DNA from: a virus
Strand: one strand, 5' to 3'
DNA length: 44,339 bases
Virus record (IMG/VR): IMGVR_UViG_3300045944_000135
Coordinates: 1-44,339 of that record
The notes under the pieces were generated by a model. The model was not told the DNA's origin, made no database searches, and worked only from the letters and a program-made list of their open reading frames with translations. Shown piece after piece: positions 7,200 through 12,315 of this stretch. A program made the position numbers and the translations under genes. The stretch's first letter is position 1. The number at the start of each line of letters is the position of its first letter.

Positions 7200-7727
7200 C
7201 AATCCGAGTGGCGGAACCGTCGATGACTAGTAAGTATGGATAAGCAGTCTGGTGCATATGGAAACCTCCAGATCCCGTATTTCTGGCAGGTTTGTAGGAA
7301 ACGCTGGATCAAGCACATATTTATTATGAGGCGGCATTATAGACTGGGGGATTTAAAATGAGAAGTAAACATACGGGTGCGCCTCTGTAGATGACCCCCG
7401 GCATCGCGAAGGATTACAGAGGCAAGATTTTAGTAATATTAGTCCGCGATAAAAAAGAGCCGACAAAACTTGGAGAACGCAACTTCTCTGAGGGATAAAG
7501 CGGCTGCCCAGTTGCGTGGGAGTGCGTAACCTACCCTTATTGGGAGGAAAGGGGGATTTGGCCTCTCGCCGCGGACTAAGAATTCTCCGAGGGAGGGGTT
7601 CCGGAATGCGGCCCGGAATGAGAGAGCTCGGAGAATAGGGTAGGAGATATGTCTAAGGCAACTCCCTCTGACACGGGGCCTTAGCGTATCTCCTGCCCGC
7701 CTATTAAACTGACATTTTATTTTTTTC
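7200..7727 (+). ncRNA. Candidate large structured non-coding RNA (unassigned)
   Basis: No plausible gene lies between 7190 and 7748, yet the block is full of perfect long helices: 7381-7389 with 7415-7423 (9 bp); 7439-7448 with 7570-7579 (10 bp); 7582-7591 with 7627-7636 (10 bp), enclosing 7599-7604 with 7613-7618; 7638-7649 with 7687-7698 (12 bp, one wobble), enclosing 7653-7659 with 7678-7684. The 10-bp helix at 7439/7570 encloses further stems (7458-7462 with 7501-7505, 7473-7477 with 7484-7488, 7507-7510 with 7517-7520). GAGGCG (7328-7333) can pair with CGCCTC (7380-7385), in competition with the 9-bp helix. A T-rich run closes the block at 7714-7727. Size and style recall the phage-borne ornate RNAs (GOLLD, ROOL), but I cannot match it to either. 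A TATTAT at 7322-7327 could be a -10. Confidence 0.72.
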
Positions 7728-7748
7728 GAAAGTAGATATGGAGGAATT

Positions 7749-8060
7749 ATGGGTCGATTGGAAGTGCAAGGTATTGTCTCCGCAAAGGATAATCTACCGA
7801 GAGTTCAGTTCCGTCAACTTGATGATGAAGGTAATCTCGAAGTTGGCTGGGAAGCTGAGATAATCGAAGCTCGAGAAATGGCTCAACAAATACTCGAAGC
7901 AGTATTCAACGCCGTTTATGATGCGGCAATCGTTGCCTGGGCGAAAGAAGCGTGGCCCGATGATCCAATGATGGGTGCTCGCATGCTTACTCTAATCAGA
8001 AATTACCGAGCCGATCACTGGGGTTTACCGGATCAACCCAAAGATTGGCGAAATGACTAA
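7749..8060 (+). CDS. Conserved phage protein (AIVAWAKEAWP type)
   Basis: A 103-residue protein from ATG 7749, preceded by TATGGAGGAATT right after the structured RNA. An N-terminal beta hairpin (RLEVQGIVSAKDNLPRVQFR) is followed by a long helix (EAREMAQQILEAVFNAVYDA) and a C-terminus rich in Trp and Pro (WGLPDQPKDWRND). I recall close relatives in many siphophages with no assigned function. No catalytic motif is visible. Its ribosome binding site lies about 10 bp downstream of the T-run at the end of the RNA block, so its expression may depend on readthrough. Confidence 0.8.
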   Translation: MGRLEVQGIVSAKDNLPRVQFRQLDDEGNLEVGWEAEIIEAREMAQQILEAVFNAVYDAAIVAWAKEAWPDDPMMGARMLTLIRNYRADHWGLPDQPKDWRND

Positions 8061-8217
8061 AAAACCCCCCATAGGTAACTGTCCAACCTGCGGACAAGAG
8101 CTGAAAAAAGTAGGACAGAGTCGACCAGAAGGAGAGAGACCGCAAGGACGTTACAAATGTATGAACCAGGAATGTCCTGAGAGAGGCTGGTTCAATAGGC
8201 AGGGAGAACGAAGATGA
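8053..8217 (+). CDS. Small zinc-ribbon protein
   Basis: A 54-residue protein from ATG 8053, overlapping the preceding stop by 8 bp and the next start by ATGA. Two cysteine knuckles, CPTCGQEL and CMNQECPERG, separated by about 22 residues, form a typical four-Cys zinc ribbon. It could bind nucleic acid or stabilise a protein complex. It is one of three small zinc proteins between 6.1 and 9 kb. Confidence 0.7.
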   Translation: MTKKPPIGNCPTCGQELKKVGQSRPEGERPQGRYKCMNQECPERGWFNRQGERR

Positions 8218-8510
8218 AACTGATAGTTGGCGATCGACAGAGCGGACGAACGAGCGATCTAATCAGAGCTGCTGCAGATGATGAAGCTCACGGATTGTGC
8301 GTTTATATTGTCTGTCATTCTCAAGAGGAATGTTTTAGGATAGCACGAGAAGCTGAGCAGATGGAATTGAACGTGCGTTTTCCGATAACTTACGACGAGT
8401 TTCTTCATCGTTCTTACTCGGGTGTGAACATCGACAAACTGTACATCGACAATCTTCGTATGCTGCTAGAGCATATTTCTATCGTACCGATCGAGGCGGT
8501 GGTTTGGTGA
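8214..8510 (+). CDS. P-loop-like small protein lacking the usual lysine
   Basis: A 98-residue protein from ATG 8214 (ATGA overlap). It begins MKLIVGDRQSGRTSDLIRAA, which has the shape of a P-loop NTPase start (hhhGxxxSGKT) but with Arg where the catalytic Lys normally stands. A strand (LCVYIVCHSQEE) follows, and KLYIDNL near residue 77 resembles a Walker B strand. The chain is much shorter than a working ATPase. Related short phage proteins keep the first half of the fold only. It may bind nucleotide weakly or have lost activity. Confidence 0.68.
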   Translation: MKLIVGDRQSGRTSDLIRAAADDEAHGLCVYIVCHSQEECFRIAREAEQMELNVRFPITYDEFLHRSYSGVNIDKLYIDNLRMLLEHISIVPIEAVVW

Positions 8511-8773
8511 TGAAAGATCGATTATCTACAGAAGAATTTCGCGAACAAGTATTAAATTTATTGGCACAAGCAGTCCCGTTTGGTGACGACACAAATGATG
8601 AGGAAACGCCTGACGCTGGTGTGCCAACAGCAGTACTAATAATGGTAGAGTGGCAAGCAACTGACGGAAATCGTTGGCTATCTTGTCTCTGTTTCTTCGG
8701 AAACGGTTCTCCCGCTCCGCGTTGGACTACTGAAATGCTAGCGAAAGAAGCGTTAGAATGGAGCAAAACCTAA
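8510..8773 (+). CDS. Hypothetical acidic protein
   Basis: An 87-residue protein; ATG 8510 overlaps the preceding stop by one base (TGATG), favoured over in-frame TTG 8504 and GTG 8507. An acidic N-terminal half (FGDDTNDEETPDAG) leads to strands AVLIMVEWQATDGNRWLSCL and CFFGNGSPAPRWTTEMLAKE. No known family recognised. The overlap pattern ties it to the same operon. Confidence 0.65.
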   Translation: MKDRLSTEEFREQVLNLLAQAVPFGDDTNDEETPDAGVPTAVLIMVEWQATDGNRWLSCLCFFGNGSPAPRWTTEMLAKEALEWSKT

Positions 8774-8928
8774 CCTGGACATGTCACGTCTGTGGCAAAG
8801 AGCGTCCGGACGAGAAGATCTCAGTTCGCACCACAAACACAAAGCTTCATGGTGTTGATGTTACGCAAAACGTACGTTACTGTAACGACAATCCGGATTG
8901 TGTAGAAAGATCCTTAAACGTCCGCTAG
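8758..8928 (+). CDS. Small zinc-finger protein (TWTCHVCG type)
   Basis: A 56-residue protein from ATG 8758, overlapping the preceding gene by 16 bp. TWTCHVCGKERPDEKISVRT holds one Cys pair and NVRYCNDNPDC the other, with LHGVDVTQ between. I recall near-identical motif order in small proteins from actinobacterial phages, which weakly supports the host inference. The likely role is zinc-dependent structural or nucleic-acid binding; no function is proven. Confidence 0.7.
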   Translation: MEQNLTWTCHVCGKERPDEKISVRTTNTKLHGVDVTQNVRYCNDNPDCVERSLNVR

Positions 8929-8944
8929 ATTCCGGAGGAGAAAG

Positions 8945-9190
8945 ATGACTGAAACTGAAGACAACGAAGTAGCCGGTATTGGTTGGTATGTATCGGATAC
9001 TCATTGTCGACGAGCAATTGGTTATCTCTATACCAACCTGGCAACGAAAGGACATCTGGCTGCTGATTTCGAAGCGCCCTTACTACTGAAAATGTGGGGG
9101 GAAGCATTGGCCAACACGCTGGATGTAAGAGAGCCGTCACCGATTGGTCCTGATCCGGAATTGGCTAAGGAGATACTGGGACATGGCTGA
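8945..9190 (+). CDS. Hypothetical protein
   Basis: An 81-residue protein from ATG 8945, preceded by GGAGGAGAAAG. It contains VAGIGWYVSDTHCRRAIGYL and a helix AADFEAPLLLKMWGEALANT. No domain recognised. It overlaps the next gene by 8 bp. Confidence 0.68.
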   Translation: MTETEDNEVAGIGWYVSDTHCRRAIGYLYTNLATKGHLAADFEAPLLLKMWGEALANTLDVREPSPIGPDPELAKEILGHG

Positions 9191-9365
9191 ACCGAAAACG
9201 GAAATTGACAGACGTCTGGATAGACACGAAAAAGCAATCGATACGATGGCCCATTGGTTGACACAAGTGCCGGGAGCTTTTGGCACAGCCGATTACGAAG
9301 GAATCAGAGCGATCCTAGATGGAACTGAAACCACATCAGAAACTAGCACTGGCCCAGCTGAGTAA
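9183..9365 (+). CDS. Small coiled-coil-like protein
   Basis: A 60-residue protein from ATG 9183; an upstream in-frame start at 9144 would add a 39-bp overlap without a ribosome binding site. [20 protein letters not shown] has the heptad-like spacing of a short coiled coil, followed by a Thr/Ser/Glu-rich tail. It overlaps the helicase start by 47 bp, so the two may be translationally coupled. Confidence 0.6.
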   Translation: MAEPKTEIDRRLDRHEKAIDTMAHWLTQVPGAFGTADYEGIRAILDGTETTSETSTGPAE

Positions 9366-10503
9366 CGGGCGCATCTTGTGGGGTGGCGTAGGCAGCGGCA
9401 AGTCCCGAGTAGCAGTTAGTTATTATATTGAGAGGGAGCAGCCGCGCGACGTCTATGTGATCACAACTGCCAAGAAACGGGAGAGCCTGGACTGGGAGAA
9501 GGAGTTTGCACAATTTGCGATCGGCAAAGAAAAGGATGCAACGGTTACTGGTTTACTAACAGTAGATAGCTGGAATAATATCGATAAATATGCTGAGGTT
9601 AGCGATGGCTTTTTCATCTTCGACGAACAAAGAGTTGTCGGCTCTGGACGCTGGGTTCGCTCATTTCTTAAGATTGCTAAGCAGAATCGATGGATATTAC
9701 TGTCCGCAACTCCCGGCGATACCTGGTTAGACTACATACCTGTCTTTGTCGCCAACGGCTTCTACAAGAACCGTACCCAGTTCAAGCGCGAGCACGTCGT
9801 CTACGCCTCCTACGTCAAGTTCCCGAAGGTAGAACGCTATCTGAACGAGAGTCATCTGCGCAAATTGCGAAGTAAGATCCTCGTCCACATGCCCTATCCG
9901 AAACTGACTGTTCGGCACTCAGTAACTAAATACGTGCATCATAACGAGCAGTTGCTGCAGAACGTGCTCAAGAATCGCTGGCATATCTACCAAAATCGGC
10001 CAATCAGGGACGTAGCCGAGCTGTGGGGCGTGATGCGACGGGTGATCAACAGCGATCCCAGTCGTCTCAGGACGCTGAGAGAGCTTCTAAGCGAACATCC
10101 TAAGATAGTGGTATTCTATAACTTCGACTACGAGTTAGAGCTTCTGAGAGGCTTACAGAGCCTTACAGCGGTATCTGAGCTGAATGGTCACAAGCATGAA
10201 GAGATACCAACAGCTAGTTCTTGGGCCTATCTGGTTCAGTATGTAGCGGGTGCACAGGCGTGGAATTGTGTAGAAACTGATACAATTTGCTTCTATAGTC
10301 TTACCTATTCTTACAAAAACTACGAGAATGCGCACGGACGAATCGACCGTTTAAACACGCCTTTCATCGATTTGTACTACTATGTCCTGAAAAGTAAGAG
10401 CTTCGTTGATAGCGCAATCTGGAAAAGTCTGAAATCGAAGCAGAATTTCAATGCGACAAATTATGACTTACAAATGGTAAAAATGGGGAAGATGGGTAAG
10501 TGA
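9319..10503 (+). CDS. SF2 (DEAD/SNF2-like) DNA helicase
   Basis: A 394-residue protein from ATG 9319. Walker A GGVGSGKS (22-29), motif Ia-like [23 protein letters not shown] in place of DEAD/DEAH at 102-105, and motif [11 protein letters not shown] at 129-136 define an SF2 helicase core. The second RecA-like half contains [33 protein letters not shown] and [10 protein letters not shown], matching the arginine-finger region of SNF2-like phage helicases. It probably assists replication, recombination or promoter access. It is followed by a 410-bp gap that may hold the origin. Confidence 0.88.
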   Translation: MELKPHQKLALAQLSNGRILWGGVGSGKSRVAVSYYIEREQPRDVYVITTAKKRESLDWEKEFAQFAIGKEKDATVTGLLTVDSWNNIDKYAEVSDGFFIFDEQRVVGSGRWVRSFLKIAKQNRWILLSATPGDTWLDYIPVFVANGFYKNRTQFKREHVVYASYVKFPKVERYLNESHLRKLRSKILVHMPYPKLTVRHSVTKYVHHNEQLLQNVLKNRWHIYQNRPIRDVAELWGVMRRVINSDPSRLRTLRELLSEHPKIVVFYNFDYELELLRGLQSLTAVSELNGHKHEEIPTASSWAYLVQYVAGAQAWNCVETDTICFYSLTYSYKNYENAHGRIDRLNTPFIDLYYYVLKSKSFVDSAIWKSLKSKQNFNATNYDLQMVKMGKMGK

Positions 10504-10798
10504 ATCTTGGCAACGTTTCAAAAATGACAGTAGGATTTGGCTTAACCATGCGGGAAACGTCAAATCCATGTCAAAAACAAGTACGCGAAAACTTTTATAT
10601 AATCACGCACTTAATATCTATTATGTCATATATATACCTATTACTATACCCACTACGCGCGAGAGAAATAGTTATTAGGTAGATATATATAAAAGAGTTT
10701 TGACCCCTCAAAATCTTGGCAAATATCTAAATGCCTTCAAAGCAGCATGGTTAAGCGCTTTTCGAGGCTAAAAAGCCTTAAAAACCGATCTTGGCAAG
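10503..10798 (+). repeat. Three direct repeats ATCTTGGCAA
   Basis: Exact ten-base copies at 10503-10512, 10713-10722 and 10789-10798, all on the + strand. The first overlaps the helicase stop. Iteron-like spacing is irregular (210 and 76 bp), which fits protein binding sites better than a copied module. Confidence 0.7.
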
Positions 10799-10914
10799 GG
10801 GGTGTAATAGCTAAATAAATGACAATTTCAGGGTAAAATATGATTTACAACTCATAAACACCTCTGCCGCAAGGCAGCGCCTTTTCCCAAGGCCGTAAAA
10901 GAAAATGGGGAGTA
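10504..10914. other. AT-rich gene-free region, candidate replication origin or control region
   Basis: No convincing gene lies here; the only ORF (10500-10682) has a low-complexity, unphage-like sequence. A very AT-rich core runs from about 10590 to 10695 (TATATATA tracts). Three copies of ATCTTGGCAA and a 12-bp inverted repeat flank it. Two small hairpins (10865-10876 with GCAA loop, 10879-10893) precede the next gene. Repeats plus an AT-rich core beside a helicase gene suggest an origin; a control region for transcription is the alternative. Confidence 0.45.
10540..10756. repeat. 12-bp inverted repeat flanking the AT-rich core
   Basis: GCTTAACCATGC (10540-10551) is the exact reverse complement of GCATGGTTAAGC (10745-10756). 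The arms are 193 bp apart, with the AT-rich core between them. Confidence 0.72.
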
Positions 10915-11412
10915 ATGGATGAACAATGGAGTCAAATAGACCTTTTTCCCGAGTATAGCGTCAGTAATCTGGGTCGTATTCGTGCTGACAAGTCGGGAAG
11001 AATCCTAGCTTTGTCTGAAAATCAATATGGTCTGCTACAAGTGGGGTTGATGCGAGATGGGGTTCAACACCATAGATCTGTACCATTATTGGTGGCGAAA
11101 GCCTTTATTCCTCCGCCTCTTGGTTCTTTCGACACTCCTATTAATCTAGACGGTGATCGTCATAATAATCGGGTAGACAATCTAGTCTGGCGTCCCCGCT
11201 GGTTTGCTATCAAGTATAATCGACAATTCAAGTATCCTTATGAGCACTCGATCGATGCACCAATCGTGGATATAAAAACTGGTAGAGTAAGTGCAAACTC
11301 ATTCGAATGTGCAAAAAGGTATGGTTTGCTCGAGCAAGACTTGGTTATGTCAATCTTAAATCGTACCTATGTTTGGCCCACATATCAGGAATTTGGCATC
11401 TTGGAACTTTAG
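10915..11412 (+). CDS. NUMOD4/HNH-like DNA-binding protein
   Basis: A 165-residue protein from ATG 10915 after GGGGAGTA. The N-terminus (WSQIDLFPEYSVSNLGRIRA) is a NUMOD4 motif, normally a DNA-recognition piece of homing endonucleases. LDGDRHNNRVDNLVW, followed by RPRWFAIKYNRQF, is the HNH-3 core. Where many family members have His before the LDGD, this one has Asn (PINLDGD), so nuclease activity is doubtful. The C-terminal part (FECAKRYGLLEQDLVMSILN) resembles a NUMOD1-like helix-turn-helix. It could act as a site-specific DNA-binding regulator rather than as a free-standing endonuclease. Confidence 0.8.
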   Translation: MDEQWSQIDLFPEYSVSNLGRIRADKSGRILALSENQYGLLQVGLMRDGVQHHRSVPLLVAKAFIPPPLGSFDTPINLDGDRHNNRVDNLVWRPRWFAIKYNRQFKYPYEHSIDAPIVDIKTGRVSANSFECAKRYGLLEQDLVMSILNRTYVWPTYQEFGILEL

Positions 11413-11421
11413 ATATTAGTT

Positions 11422-11445
11422 AGCGTAGATTTCTACTGTTATTAT
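11422..11445 (+). promoter_or_regulatory. Promoter-like element, divergent copy
   Basis: AGCG at 11422-11425, 14 bp, then TATTAT at 11440-11445. Spacing is identical to the CGCG-N14-TATAAT copies, but the internal ACA is missing. It precedes a hairpin and T-run, as in copy 1. Confidence 0.45.
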
Positions 11446-11447
11446 GG

Positions 11448-11476
11448 AAGGAACGCACACTTCTCCTTTATTTTTT
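11448..11476 (+). terminator. Short hairpin with T-run before the nuclease gene
   Basis: AAGGA (11448-11452) pairs with TCCTT (11464-11468), followed by TATTTTTT to 11476 and then CGCGAAGGAGG, the ribosome binding site of the next gene. The stem is short, so termination may be weak. Confidence 0.4.
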
Positions 11477-11495
11477 CGCGAAGGAGGCTCTAAAT

Positions 11496-11813
11496 GTGAA
11501 TGAAGGTCAATATCAGACTAAAGTAATCAAGCGACTTGAGCGTATGTTTCCGGGGTGTGAAATTTTAAAAAATGATGCTAGCTACAAGCAAGGTATTCCG
11601 GATATCATTATTCTTTGGAATAGCTTTTGGGCTTCGTTAGAGATAAAAATTGGTCCCTCGTCAGGTAGACAACCCAATCAAGACTACTATATCGAGAAGC
11701 TAAGTACTATGTCGTTTGCCGCTTATATCTACCCGGAATGTGAAGAGGAGGTTTTGAATGCGCTTCAACAGGCATTTAAATCTCCAAGGCGAGCACGCGT
11801 TTCTCAGTCCTAG
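11496..11813 (+). CDS. VRR-NUC-type PD-(D/E)XK nuclease
   Basis: A 105-residue protein; the GTG at 11496 is the start because the ATG two bases upstream is followed directly by TGA. NEGQYQTKVIKRLERMFPGC is the usual N-terminal helix, and GIPDIIILWNSFWASLEIK gives the catalytic D(10-20)ExK pattern (PDII and EIK). The length matches stand-alone VRR-NUC proteins of phages, which are structure-specific DNA nucleases thought to resolve branched DNA before packaging. It overlaps a second nuclease-like gene by 56 bp. Confidence 0.82.
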   Translation: MNEGQYQTKVIKRLERMFPGCEILKNDASYKQGIPDIIILWNSFWASLEIKIGPSSGRQPNQDYYIEKLSTMSFAAYIYPECEEEVLNALQQAFKSPRRARVSQS

Positions 11814-12315
11814 TTCCTATCACTGGATTCACTACACTCCAGATCGATTAATTGACCGCTGGACTTCAGCTCAGGCCGGAGCTTATGGCAACATGCAGCA
11901 CGACTATGCTCAGAGAGAAATTGAAGCAGGTAGAAAGTCAGATCTTGTTGGAACTGTAGGTTTGTACATTAACGATGCTATTCAGTATCGGATGACGACC
12001 GAACAAGTTCTTTTTTATTCTGAGAATTGTTTTGGTACTGCTGATGCTATATGTTTTCGATATAATACTCTTCGAATTCATGATCTGAAAACAGGAGTAT
12101 ATCCTGGTTCAGTTCATCAACTTGAAATCTATGCTGCACTATTTTGTCTTGAATACGACAAGGATCCATTCAAGATCAAGATCGAGTTGCGCATTTATCA
12201 AGATAATGAAGTTATCGTCTATGATGCTGATCCAGAGGACATTATGTTCATTATGGAAAAGATTCAGGAATTCGACAGAATACTCAGCCATCGAAGACTA
12301 GAGGAGGAGTCGTGA
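11758..12315 (+). CDS. Cas4/RecB-like PD-(D/E)XK exonuclease
   Basis: A 185-residue protein from ATG 11758. FGTADAICFR, then LRIHDLKTGV and HQLEIYAALFCLEY are the GxxD, DxK and QxxxY motifs of the RecB/Cas4 nuclease group (PD-(D/E)XK superfamily). The N-terminus (NLQGEHAFLSPSSYHWI) is the segment that starts this phage family. A recombination or DNA-end-processing role is likely. Because of the 56-bp overlap and the GTGA overlap with the next gene, it is probably co-translated with the VRR-NUC and the RNA-polymerase-like gene. Confidence 0.82.
   Translation: MRFNRHLNLQGEHAFLSPSSYHWIHYTPDRLIDRWTSAQAGAYGNMQHDYAQREIEAGRKSDLVGTVGLYINDAIQYRMTTEQVLFYSENCFGTADAICFRYNTLRIHDLKTGVYPGSVHQLEIYAALFCLEYDKDPFKIKIELRIYQDNEVIVYDADPEDIMFIMEKIQEFDRILSHRRLEEES

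Noticed and set aside
7205-7445. Group I intron-like elements (GACTAG near 7223, TAGTCC near 7440)
   Set aside because: The TAGTCC segment is part of a better 10-bp helix with 7570-7579, the elements are too far apart, and no split gene flanks the block.
7190-7748. tRNA or tmRNA genes in the gene-free block
   Set aside because: I found no T-arm consensus with the right spacing, no CCA end and no acceptor pairing for a tRNA.
10500-10682. 60-residue ORF after the helicase ([20 protein letters not shown] start)
   Set aside because: It runs through the AT-rich core and repeats, lacks a ribosome binding site and does not look like the other small phage proteins.
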